From Acidobacteriota bacterium (GTDB taxonomy: Bacteria; Acidobacteriota; Terriglobia; Terriglobales; Acidobacteriaceae): a stretch of 51,506 nt of DNA. Shown here piece by piece: positions 1-8,127 of the stretch; the stretch's first letter is position 1; the number at the start of each line of letters is the position of its first letter. The notes under the pieces were generated by a model. The model was given only the letters and a program-made list of their open reading frames with translations. It did not search any database and had not been told where the DNA came from. The stretch spans positions 1 through 51,506 of the forward strand of contig JABDBE010000017.1 in the NCBI GenBank assembly GCA_013288805.1. Reading direction: 5' to 3'. The translations under genes were made by a program, and so were the position numbers.

Positions 1-866
1 TTCGGCACCAGGATTTCCATACCCATGGCCCGGCCCTTGCCATCCGCGCTGGGCAACAAGCTTTGGCACATGATGCCTTCGAGCACCAGCGATAACTGCG
101 CTCGAATCTGCGACTGCTGGTGCGCTGGGAAGACATCGATAATTCTGTTGATGGTGGACGACGCTGAGTTGGTGTGCAGCGTGCCGAACGTAAGGTGACC
201 GGTTTCGGCGATACGCAGCGCCGATTCGATGGTCTCCAAGTCGCGCATTTCGCCGATCAGCACGACGTCGGGATCTTCACGAAGCGCGGCTCGCAGTGCG
301 TCCGTAAAGCTCTTCGTATCGGCATGCACTTCGCGCTGGTTGACCACGCAATTCTTGTTCATGTGCACGAATTCGATTGGGTCCTCGATGGTGAGGATGT
401 GGTCATGCCGCTCGGTATTGATTTTGTCGATCATGGCGGCAAGCGTGGTGGATTTCCCCGAGCCGGTCGGACCAGTGACCAGAACCAGACCGCGAGGCTT
501 GTCGCACATCTTGCTGACCACTGCGGGAAGGTTCAACTGATTAAAGGACTTGATCTCGAAAGGAATCAGACGGAAGACAGCCGATGTCGCGCCCCGCTGG
601 TTGAATACGTTGGCACGGAACCGAGCCAGACCTTTGAGTCCGAAAGAGAAATCCAACTCCAGGTTTTCTTCGAAGCGATGCTTCTGCGAATCGGTCATGA
701 CGCTATAGGCCAATTGTTTGGTCTCGGCCGGCGTCATTTGCGGCAGGTCGAGCGGCACCAGGTGCCCGTGCACGCGGATCTGCGGGGGCGAGTTGGTGGT
801 AAGGTGAAGATCGCTTCCCGACATCTCCAACATTCTTTTCAACAGATCACTTAATGCGAGCGACAT
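1..866 (-). CDS. pilT: Type IV pilus retraction ATPase PilT (3' end cut by window edge)
   Basis: PilT is the hexameric cytoplasmic ATPase that drives depolymerisation and retraction of type IV pili. The minus-strand frame opens with ATG at 864-866 and stays open to base 1, giving about 288 residues, so the C-terminus is missing. I read an N-terminal PAS-like region, then Walker A (GPTGSGKS, about residues 132-139), an Asp-box segment (ILTIEDPIEFVH), the Walker B/GEMRD segment (DPDVVLIGEMRD) and the His box (TGHLTFGTLHTNSA). GEMRD and LHTNSA are characteristic of PilT rather than PilB. An AAAGGG sequence precedes the start. The gene lies 32 nt downstream of pilB on the same strand, so the two are probably co-transcribed. 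Confidence 0.95.
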   Translation of the reverse strand, partial: MSLALSDLLKRMLEMSGSDLHLTTNSPPQIRVHGHLVPLDLPQMTPAETKQLAYSVMTDSQKHRFEENLELDFSFGLKGLARFRANVFNQRGATSAVFRLIPFEIKSFNQLNLPAVVSKMCDKPRGLVLVTGPTGSGKSTTLAAMIDKINTERHDHILTIEDPIEFVHMNKNCVVNQREVHADTKSFTDALRAALREDPDVVLIGEMRDLETIESALRIAETGHLTFGTLHTNSASSTINRIIDVFPAHQQSQIRAQLSLVLEGIMCQSLLPSADGKGRAMGMEILVP

Positions 867-898
867 CTTTTATTCCCTTTCTTCCTCGTTGCAAACTT

Positions 899-2614
899 TT
901 AGTGAATAGTCTCGCGTGCCACTTCCTCGAGCGTCGTCATCCCCGCAGCAACTTTGATCAGCCCGCTGCGGCGCAGGGTTATCATTCCGCGCTCGATTGC
1001 CTTCTTTTTCAGTTCGACCGCCGAAGCGCCCACCAGAACCAGTTCCTTGATTTCGTCATCCACTTCCATGACTTCGTACAAACCACAGCGGCCTTTGTAA
1101 CCGGTGTTATTACAGACGCCGCAGCCTTTGCCCTTTTGGATCTTTACCGTCTTGGCTTCCTCCGGGCCGTAGCCTTCTTCGATCAGAGTTTGATGAGGGA
1201 CGTCGACGACCTCCGCGCATTCTTTGCAGATGCGGCGGACCAGGCGCTGAGCACAAATCAGGTGGACCGAGGTCGCGACGAGGAAAGGTTCAATGCCCAT
1301 GTTCATGAGCCGGGTAATGGTTTCCGGAGCGCCGTTGGTGTGGAGTGTGGAGAGCACCAAGTGTCCGGTAAGAGCGGCCTTAATGGCGATTTCAGCAGTT
1401 TCAAAGTCTCGGATTTCGCCGACCAGAATGATGTTTGGGTCTTGCCGCAAGAAAGCACGCAAGGCGGTGGCGAAGTTTAATCCGATCTGCTCTTTCATCT
1501 GGACCTGGTTGACTCCAGCCAACTGGAATTCGACCGGGTCTTCCGCGGTCATGATGTTGGTATCCGGTTTGTTCAACTGCGAGATCGAGGAGTAAAGCGT
1601 GTTCGTTTTACCTGACCCGGTTGGTCCGGTTACCAGAACCATGCCATACGGCTTCAGAATTGCTTTTTCGAACTTGATTAGCGACTCGGGCTCGAAACCC
1701 AGCTTGGTCATATCCAGGCGGAGGTTTTCTTTGTCGAGCAAGCGGAGCACAATTTTCTCTCCCCATAGTGTGGGCAGCGTGCTGACGCGGAAGTCGAGTT
1801 GCTTTTTGCGCCCGCCGATATTCATCTTCAGCATGATGCGTCCATCCTGCGGCAGCCGCTTCTCGCTGATATCCAGCTTCGACATGATCTTCACGCGCGA
1901 AATAATGGCGTCTTTCAACTTCAGCGGCGGGGTCATGATGCTCTGCAAGACGCCGTCAATACGGAAGCGCACACGAAACTCTTTTTCGTATGGCTCCATG
2001 TGGATGTCGCTGGCTCCTCGTTTCACGGCGTCGGTCAACACTAAGTTGACCAGCTTGACGATGGGAGCTTCATCGGCGGCCTTCTCCAGGTCCGCGAGTC
2101 CAAGCTCTGCCTGATCCGCCTGTAGTTCGACATCGGATTCATCCATCTCCGACATCGACAGCATCACTTGCTCGAGATCTTCCTCTTTGGTGGCGCCGTA
2201 TGCTTTGTCGATACCCTCGAGAATCGAGCTCTCCGACGCGACCACGGGCTCGATATTGAAGCCCGTCATGAACTTGATATCGTCCATGGCGAACACGTTG
2301 GTGGGGTCAACCATCGCGATCGTCAAGGAAGCACCAACCCGGCTCAGGGGCAGGATTTGATAGCGTTTGGCGGTTTCAAACGGAATGAGTTTGACCACCG
2401 CAGGGTCAATTTCGAAATAAGAAAGATTGATGGCGGGAACGCCGTACTGCCGGGAAAGAAAGTTGGTGACGTCTTCATCAGTCAGAAATCCCAACTTCAC
2501 CAGGGCGGCGCCCAGGCGAACGTTGGTCTCTTTCTGAGCCTTGGTTGCTTGCTCCAACTGCTCTGGGGTAATGACCTTCTCTTTGACCAGAAGATCACCC
2601 AGCCGTTGAGACAT
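899..2614 (-). CDS. pilB: Type IV pilus extension ATPase PilB (GspE/PilB family)
   Basis: This 571-residue protein is the assembly motor of type IV pili and acts at the inner membrane with the PilC platform. It has an N-terminal MshEN/T2SSE_N domain (about residues 1-150), a linker rich in acidic residues, and the secretion ATPase domain with Walker A (GPTGSGKT, about 328-335), Walker B-like DPNIILVGEIRDFETA and the His box LVLSTLHTNGA. A four-cysteine zinc site follows (CKEC, then CGVC about 30 residues later), which is typical of PilB/GspE. Length matches the family. A purine-rich GGAG lies about 8 nt upstream of the ATG. PilB rather than the type II secretion GspE is favoured because pilT is the next gene. 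Confidence 0.95.
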   Translation of the reverse strand: MSQRLGDLLVKEKVITPEQLEQATKAQKETNVRLGAALVKLGFLTDEDVTNFLSRQYGVPAINLSYFEIDPAVVKLIPFETAKRYQILPLSRVGASLTIAMVDPTNVFAMDDIKFMTGFNIEPVVASESSILEGIDKAYGATKEEDLEQVMLSMSEMDESDVELQADQAELGLADLEKAADEAPIVKLVNLVLTDAVKRGASDIHMEPYEKEFRVRFRIDGVLQSIMTPPLKLKDAIISRVKIMSKLDISEKRLPQDGRIMLKMNIGGRKKQLDFRVSTLPTLWGEKIVLRLLDKENLRLDMTKLGFEPESLIKFEKAILKPYGMVLVTGPTGSGKTNTLYSSISQLNKPDTNIMTAEDPVEFQLAGVNQVQMKEQIGLNFATALRAFLRQDPNIILVGEIRDFETAEIAIKAALTGHLVLSTLHTNGAPETITRLMNMGIEPFLVATSVHLICAQRLVRRICKECAEVVDVPHQTLIEEGYGPEEAKTVKIQKGKGCGVCNNTGYKGRCGLYEVMEVDDEIKELVLVGASAVELKKKAIERGMITLRRSGLIKVAAGMTTLEEVARETIH

Positions 2615-3023
2615 ACCTCGATCTCCTATCTGAGCGGCAGAGGGATGACGTCGACTTCACTTTGCTCGCGCGATGCTGCTTAATTAAGGGGAGAAACTAC
2701 AGCCTATCGCGTTGACACAAATTGTCACAGCAGATGCGTTACTTCACCAGTAACTTAAGTACTTGTACTGTGCGACGACCGATGCATAACGCCTTTGTGG
2801 CTCGTCAAATCCCCGTCAGATGTGTTTTCCCTAAGTTAGGGAGTTCTGACGGGCATGAACTTCGGTAAGCCCCAAGGTGAATGGCCATTGACCGTTCCGG
2901 AGCGTTAAAGTTCTCTGAACTTGCGACGAGCTGGGTTAGGCGATTGTTGGTTTTGCGCGGCAGCCTGCGACCTTGAAGATCATAAGCTCCGACTTTCAGT
3001 GCTTTACACTGGATGCCTCGACT
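2615..3023. other. Divergent intergenic region between pilB and the glycosylase gene
   Basis: About 400 bases with no convincing gene. It holds the leader of pilB on the minus strand and that of the glycosylase gene on the plus strand. At 2714-2730 there is a short inverted repeat (TGACA, five bases, TGTCA), which could be an operator for pilB. At 2812-2853 lies a nested palindrome listed separately. No strong -35/-10 pair could be assigned to either gene. Confidence 0.5.
2812..2853. repeat. Nested palindrome between pilB and the glycosylase gene
   Basis: An outer perfect 8-base inverted repeat, CCCGTCAG (2812-2819) and CTGACGGG (2846-2853), encloses an inner palindrome, TCCCTAA-G-TTAGGGA (2828-2842). 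As RNA this would form two stacked stems with an asymmetric internal loop; as DNA the inner part looks like a dimeric protein-binding site. No T-run follows on either strand, so a simple intrinsic terminator is unlikely. I cannot name the motif. Confidence 0.6.
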
Positions 3024-3785
3024 ATGACTTCTGCGGAAAACCAGCATTCGATCCGGGCATATTACGAAGCGCTGTACCGCGCCTGGGGACCTCAGCACTG
3101 GTGGCCAGCTCGCACCCGCTTTGAAGTTATTGTGGGCGCCTATCTCACGCAGAATACGTCGTGGAAGAATGTTGAGATCGCTGTGCGCCGTATGCGCACT
3201 GCGCATCTATTGAGTATTGACGCCATCCGAACCATACTTCTGAAGAAACTCGAGGCAGTGATTCGGCCGGCTGGATATTATCGACAGAAAGCTGAGCGGT
3301 TGAAGACCTTCGTTGCATTCGTCGACCACCGCTATGAGGGCTCGCTCCATCGCCTGTTCGCTCAGCCTACGCCGCAGCTGCGAGAGGAATTGCTGTCATT
3401 GAACGGGGTTGGTCCTGAAACCGCGGACTCCATCTTGCTCTACGCTGGCCAGCATCCCGTTTTTGTGGCGGACGCCTATACCCGCCGCATCGTGGAACGT
3501 CACGGAATCGCTTCGGCAGAGACAAAGTACGATGAGCTGCGCGAGCTTTTCGAGCGAGCCTTGGGCGTCGTAAAGCCCGCGAAACTAAGAACTGAGAGCC
3601 AAGAACAGGAAACTGGCTTCCGTCCCAACCCGCATTCTCCATCTCGCATGAGTCAGGCGCGACGTTCGCCAGTCGTACAGATATACAACGACATGCATGG
3701 ATTGATCGTTGCCGTGGGGAAACACTATTGTCTGAAGGCAACACCTCGCTGCGAAGGCTGTCCTCTGCAGGCATTTCTATTTTAA
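3024..3785 (+). CDS. Endonuclease III-related HhH-GPD DNA glycosylase (COG2231/MagIII-like)
   Basis: A DNA base-excision repair protein of the helix-hairpin-helix GPD superfamily, about 253 residues from the ATG at 3024. A TTG at 2973 would add 17 residues, but the family usually begins close to the segment AYYEALYRAWGPQHWW. The hairpin reads LNGVGPETAD: the Lys of bifunctional EndoIII (GVGRKTA) is replaced by Glu, as in COG2231 and H. pylori MagIII, while the catalytic Asp is kept in VADAYTRRI. The C-terminal iron-sulphur motif has three cysteines (C236, C243, C246) but Leu at position 252 where the fourth is expected, one residue before the stop. Residues about 187-215 look like a low-complexity insertion built on a heptamer repeat. 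It is likely a monofunctional alkyl-base glycosylase; the substrate is unknown. Confidence 0.8.
   Translation: MTSAENQHSIRAYYEALYRAWGPQHWWPARTRFEVIVGAYLTQNTSWKNVEIAVRRMRTAHLLSIDAIRTILLKKLEAVIRPAGYYRQKAERLKTFVAFVDHRYEGSLHRLFAQPTPQLREELLSLNGVGPETADSILLYAGQHPVFVADAYTRRIVERHGIASAETKYDELRELFERALGVVKPAKLRTESQEQETGFRPNPHSPSRMSQARRSPVVQIYNDMHGLIVAVGKHYCLKATPRCEGCPLQAFLF
3583..3617 (+). repeat. Heptamer repeat array inside the glycosylase coding sequence
   Basis: Five consecutive imperfect 7-base units with consensus AACTRAG (units start at 3583, 3590, 3597, 3604 and 3611). The array is in frame and encodes a Lys/Arg/Glu/Gln-rich stretch between the glycosylase core and its C-terminal cysteine motif. 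It has the same period as the intergenic arrays at 39232, 40579, 50184 and 50946. Confidence 0.6.
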
Positions 3786-3945
3786 GCTCCTAAGGAAATG
3801 ACGGATTGGCGCGACGGGAACACACTCTCTAATTCCCGGTCTCGGAGTCTGATCAGGATCGACAATCCCCTTCAAGGGCGCATCCGCTTATAATGGGCCG
3901 AAGAAGCCTGCAAAGCTTCAGATCAGAGTTTGGCCGCCGACGGAC

Positions 3946-6180
3946 ATGTCTGCTCCTAATCCAACTCGACCAGATCACAAACCTTCCAGCCGAAAGAAGG
4001 TCATAATCCCGTTGGCTGTCGGGCTCGCCCTGCTTTTTTGGGTATTGCTTTCGCTGACCTCTTTCGACCTGCCTCTCAATCCGAACACCAATCAGCAACT
4101 CCTGTTTTTCGCATCCCTTTCCGCATTGATCTTTCTTCTGTTCGTAGCGCTGACGTTCGTCCTCGCCCGAAATCTATTGAAGCTCTTTGCCGAAAGAAGG
4201 CTGGGCGTTCTTGGATCGAAATTCCGCACGCGTCTGGTGGTAGGCAGTCTTTTGCTTTCGTTTCTTCCAGTCATTGGCATGTTCTTCTTTGCCTATGTCC
4301 TGATGAACCGATCGATTGACAAGTGGTTTTCGACGCCAGTCGAAGAAGTGCGGCGGGATACGGCGACCATGGCATCGCTACTTTCGAACTATGCGGCACA
4401 AAACACGCGAGCCGAGGCCGAAGCGATCGCGACTTCCCCGGAGACCCAATCTGCGTTTGCGAGCCACAGTTTTTCTGCCCTAACAGATGATCTCCAGCGT
4501 CATGCATCCACGCTGCAAGGCGGTTTTGCTGTTGCTATGGTGGACGGCGAGGCCGAGGCCAGTTTTGGCACGCCCGTTTCATGGCCACAATTGAAAACCA
4601 AGCTTCCGCGATTGCGATTGAACACCCCAACTTCTTTCACTTGGGAGCAAACTGAGTACATTCTGGGCAGTGCGCCGGTGGGCGATCATGGTTTAATCCT
4701 GGTCGGTATACCGCTGCCAAAACAATTCTCTGAGACGGTGAAGCAGGTCGAGGCCAGCCAGCAGCGTTATCTCGACTTGGCGCGCGAACGAAGACTGGTT
4801 CGCCGGACCTATATGGAAGTGCTGCTTCTGCTCACCGTGATGGTACTTTTCGCTACCACGTGGTTTGCTCTATTTCTCTCTAAGCTGGTGACGCGTCCCG
4901 TGGTCGCACTTGCCGAAGCGACGCAGGAGATTTCTCGCGGCCGGCTCGACTATCGCGTGGAAGTCCGTGCTGCCGATGAAATCGGCGATCTGGTGCATTC
5001 GTTCAACCGGATGGCGGAGGAACTCGAATCCAGCCGCCGGCAGATTGACGCCTCCAGCCGCGACCTTAGCGCGGCCAATGTCGCCCTGGAGCAGCGCCGC
5101 CGTCATATTGAAACCATTCTGGAAAGCATCCCCAACGGCGTGCTTTCGTTGAACGCCGAACGAAGCGTCACCCACGCAAATCACGCACTGCTTCGCTTAT
5201 TCCATCCGGTTGCTGCGGAATCTGGGACGCCAGGTGTGTTGATCGGTGCGCCCTTGAAAGACGTGTTCGCTCCTGAGGTCCTCGAAGATCTCGAACCCCT
5301 GTTGCGCCGCGCCGACCGCATGGGAACCACGACCACGCAGATGGAAATGGTCGTGCAGCGGGCCACCTTAAGTGTCGCGGTCACCGTGGCCACTCTCAAG
5401 CACGACGGACAGGGGCTGGGATACGTCCTGGTGTTCGAAGATCTCTCGGAGTTGCTCAAGGCACAGAAACAAGCGGCATGGCGCGAGGTGGCGCGGCGCG
5501 TCGCGCACGAAATCAAGAACCCCCTGACGCCGATCGCATTGTCCGCAGAGCGCATCCGCCGGCATCTGCAACGTGGCGCACGTCCTGATGCGGCTTCGGT
5601 GGAAGTGCTCCATAGTTGTGCTGAAACCATCGCCGCCGCGGTCGAAACCGTCCGCACTCTGGTGGATGAGTTCTCTACTTTGGCGCGTTTTCCCACCGCT
5701 CGCCCGCAATTGGCCAACCTAAACGCCATTGTGGAAAGCACGCTGGCCATGTTCAATGGCCGCTTGGATAACATACGAGTGCGTACGTTTCTGGCCCCCG
5801 ATCTGCCCAGTGTGATGGCTGATCCCGAAGCCATCAAGCGTGCATTGGCCAATCTGGTAGACAACGCCGCCGAAGCGATGCAGGACGCTCTCTTTCGAGA
5901 GATTCAGATTTCCACTGTACTGGTCGCTAGCCGCGACGTGGTGGAAATCACCGTCGCCGATACTGGCCACGGCGTTACGCGGGAATTGAAGGAGCGGTTG
6001 TTTCTGCCGTACTTCTCCACCAAGAAACGCGGCACCGGCCTCGGACTTGCCATCGTGAACCGTATCATCGAAGACCACCACGGCTCCATTCGCGTGGAAG
6101 AAAATAAGCCCGTCGGCGCGCGCTTTGTGGTTGAACTGCCGATGGTTGCGGATGCAGTCGCCGCGCCCGCCATCAATTAG
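3946..6180 (+). CDS. NtrY-like membrane sensor histidine kinase
   Basis: A 744-residue membrane histidine kinase. Transmembrane segments lie at about residues 25-45, 50-80, 95-115 and 290-312, with an extracytoplasmic sensor region between the last two. Then come HAMP (about 310-365), PAS (about 385-490), HisKA with the phospho-acceptor H521 in VAHEIKNPLTP, and HATPase_c with N box (LVDNAAEAM), G1 (VADTGHGV) and G2 (GTGLGLAI). This order is that of NtrY. The next gene begins 1 nt after its stop and is its likely partner regulator. In Proteobacteria NtrY/NtrX responds to nitrogen or redox state; the signal here is unknown. The symbol is left blank because the family is broad. Confidence 0.9.
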   Translation: MSAPNPTRPDHKPSSRKKVIIPLAVGLALLFWVLLSLTSFDLPLNPNTNQQLLFFASLSALIFLLFVALTFVLARNLLKLFAERRLGVLGSKFRTRLVVGSLLLSFLPVIGMFFFAYVLMNRSIDKWFSTPVEEVRRDTATMASLLSNYAAQNTRAEAEAIATSPETQSAFASHSFSALTDDLQRHASTLQGGFAVAMVDGEAEASFGTPVSWPQLKTKLPRLRLNTPTSFTWEQTEYILGSAPVGDHGLILVGIPLPKQFSETVKQVEASQQRYLDLARERRLVRRTYMEVLLLLTVMVLFATTWFALFLSKLVTRPVVALAEATQEISRGRLDYRVEVRAADEIGDLVHSFNRMAEELESSRRQIDASSRDLSAANVALEQRRRHIETILESIPNGVLSLNAERSVTHANHALLRLFHPVAAESGTPGVLIGAPLKDVFAPEVLEDLEPLLRRADRMGTTTTQMEMVVQRATLSVAVTVATLKHDGQGLGYVLVFEDLSELLKAQKQAAWREVARRVAHEIKNPLTPIALSAERIRRHLQRGARPDAASVEVLHSCAETIAAAVETVRTLVDEFSTLARFPTARPQLANLNAIVESTLAMFNGRLDNIRVRTFLAPDLPSVMADPEAIKRALANLVDNAAEAMQDALFREIQISTVLVASRDVVEITVADTGHGVTRELKERLFLPYFSTKKRGTGLGLAIVNRIIEDHHGSIRVEENKPVGARFVVELPMVADAVAAPAIN

Positions 6181-6181
6181 C

Positions 6182-7537
6182 ATGCATAACATTCTGATCG
6201 TTGACGATGAACCTACGATTCGACAGTCGCTGAAGGGCGTGCTCGAAGACGAAGGGTTCAAAACCTCGATGGCCGAGAGCGGCGAAGCTGGTCTGGACAT
6301 CATTAGCAAACACGCATTCGACGTAGTCCTGCTCGATGTGTGGTTGCCCGGCATCGACGGCCTGGAAACCCTGGAGAGGATCCGCGAGAAAGAAAATGCT
6401 CCTGAGGTCATCATGATTTCGGGACACGGCACCATCGAAACTGCGGTTCGCGCCACGAAACTCGGGGCTTACGACTTTCTGGAAAAGCCCCTCTCGATTG
6501 ACAAAACTCTCATCCTCATCAAGAACGCGATCGATGCCAAACGATTACGCGAGGAGAACCGGGATCTCAAGAAGCAACTCGTACCGAAAAGTGTGATCGT
6601 GGGCGACAGCATCCCCATGAAGGCGCTACGCCAGCAAATTCAGATCATGGCTCCCACCAACGGACGCGTCCTCATTTATGGAGAGTCGGGGACGGGAAAA
6701 GAATTAGTGGCCCATGCTATTCATGCGCAGGGTCTGCGCAAAGATGAGATGTTTGTCGAGGTGAACTGCGCCGCAATTCCCGAAGATCTGATCGAGAGCG
6801 AACTCTTTGGGCATCGGAAAGGGTCGTTCCCCGGAGCGACTGGAGATAAAGAAGGGACATTCCAAAAAGCTCACGGCGGGACGCTTTTTCTAGATGAGAT
6901 CGGCGACATGAGCCTTAAAACACAATCGAAGGTTTTGCGGACACTCGATGAGCAGAGGTTTGTACCGGTCGGCGGCGACGAGCCGATCACCGTGGATGCC
7001 CGCGTCATCGCTTCGACTAACAAAGATCTGGAAGAGGAAATTTCCCGAGGAAACTTTCGCGAGGATCTGTTTTACCGGCTCAACGTGATCCCCTTTTCCG
7101 TGCCTCCGCTGCGCGAGCGCAAGGAAGACGTTCCGTTGCTGGGGCGCCACTTTCTAAAGGAGTTTTCTGCCACTTATGGCCGCCGCATGCGCGAGATCAC
7201 CGACGACGCTATCGACACGCTGATGCGCTATTCCTGGCCGGGCAATGTGCGGGAGCTGCGGAATGTGATCGAGCGCATCGTGATCATGAACCCTACGACT
7301 ATCCGCTTCGAACGCAAACACCTGCCGCCGCTGGTTCATCGCGATGGCACCCGTCGCGCTGCCGGCAATGAGTTCTCTAGCCTTCATCAGGCACGAGCCG
7401 CTTACGAGCGTGACTATATTTTGAAAAAACTCGACGAGAATCATGGCAACGTTACTCGCACAGCGGAGGTGCTCGGCTTGGAACGCAGCCACCTCTATCG
7501 CAAAATGAAGACGCTGGGCATCGCCGCCAAAGAGTAA
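6182..7537 (+). CDS. NtrX/NtrC-type response regulator, sigma-54 activator with altered GAFTGA loop
   Basis: The start is placed at ATG 6182, directly after the kinase stop; an upstream in-frame extension to 6125 lies inside the kinase gene and is rejected. The 451-residue protein has a receiver domain (about 1-120; acidic DDE and phospho-Asp in VVLLDVWLPG), an AAA+ central domain (Walker A GESGTGKE from residue 167; Walker B GTLFLDEIGDM; arginine-finger region REDLFYRLNV) and a C-terminal Fis-type helix-turn-helix (TRTAEVLGLERSHLYRKM). The sigma-54 contact loop, normally GAFTGA, reads GSFPGA at residues 214-219. Thr at the fourth position is usually needed for sigma-54 activation, so the protein may activate weakly, differently, or regulate sigma-70 promoters instead. 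Confidence 0.92.
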   Translation: MHNILIVDDEPTIRQSLKGVLEDEGFKTSMAESGEAGLDIISKHAFDVVLLDVWLPGIDGLETLERIREKENAPEVIMISGHGTIETAVRATKLGAYDFLEKPLSIDKTLILIKNAIDAKRLREENRDLKKQLVPKSVIVGDSIPMKALRQQIQIMAPTNGRVLIYGESGTGKELVAHAIHAQGLRKDEMFVEVNCAAIPEDLIESELFGHRKGSFPGATGDKEGTFQKAHGGTLFLDEIGDMSLKTQSKVLRTLDEQRFVPVGGDEPITVDARVIASTNKDLEEEISRGNFREDLFYRLNVIPFSVPPLRERKEDVPLLGRHFLKEFSATYGRRMREITDDAIDTLMRYSWPGNVRELRNVIERIVIMNPTTIRFERKHLPPLVHRDGTRRAAGNEFSSLHQARAAYERDYILKKLDENHGNVTRTAEVLGLERSHLYRKMKTLGIAAKE

Positions 7538-7564
7538 GTAAGCATGGTCTTTTGTTGAGAGCTT

Positions 7565-8011
7565 CTACCGCTTGATCATGTGGATCTCAGTGCCGTTCTT
7601 CAGGAACTTCACTTCGTCCATGAGCTGAGTAATCAGATAAACGCCGCGGCCGTGCCCCGAAAACAGGTTCTCGCCGACTACCGGGCTGGGGATGGACGCG
7701 GGATCGAAACCGTCTCCCGGATCGCGTACCACGATCAGCAGGCTGCGGTTCGTATCACAGGCAATATCACATTCGACAATTTTCGAGGCGTCAGATTTGG
7801 CTCCGTGTACTACCGCGTTGGCCAGGGCCTCTGACAACGCCAGTTCAATCTCGGATTCTTTTCCGGCGGCACAATCTTTCGCCCGGATGCACTCCATGAT
7901 TCTCTGCACCACGGAGTCCACAGCTGCTTTATCGGCAGCCAACGTGACCTGGAGTTTGAAAAGCAACTTGTCGGCAAAGAAATCGAAAGTCGGTTCGGAA
8001 TTGGTGGACAT
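7565..8011 (-). CDS. RsbW-like anti-sigma factor / serine kinase (HATPase_c_2)
   Basis: A 148-residue cytoplasmic GHKL-fold protein resembling RsbW/SpoIIAB and BtrW. The N-box region reads ELALSEALANAVVHGA, the G1 box VVRDPGDGFDP and the G2 box GHGRGVYLI, all consistent with ATP binding and kinase activity on an STAS antagonist. No sigma factor, STAS protein or PP2C phosphatase gene is adjacent, so it is an orphan here; its partners must lie elsewhere. It is convergent with the ntrX-like gene, with 27 nt between the stops. Confidence 0.85.
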   Translation of the reverse strand: MSTNSEPTFDFFADKLLFKLQVTLAADKAAVDSVVQRIMECIRAKDCAAGKESEIELALSEALANAVVHGAKSDASKIVECDIACDTNRSLLIVVRDPGDGFDPASIPSPVVGENLFSGHGRGVYLITQLMDEVKFLKNGTEIHMIKR

Positions 8012-8127
8012 CGATGAGGATCATTCCCGATGGTAGTGGCGGTTTACTGCTTTGTGATTCTACAGGCGAAATGCAACTCCGGCAACGTGAAACGCAATCG
8101 CACGAAACCACGGTAACACTCGCATTT

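Noticed and set aside
174-854. Plus-strand open frame of 226 codons over pilT
   Set aside because: It is the antisense shadow of pilT, whose motifs read clearly on the minus strand.
2805-3206. Minus-strand open frame of 133 codons upstream of and over the glycosylase gene
   Set aside because: No family resemblance, odd composition, and it overlaps a well-supported plus-strand gene.
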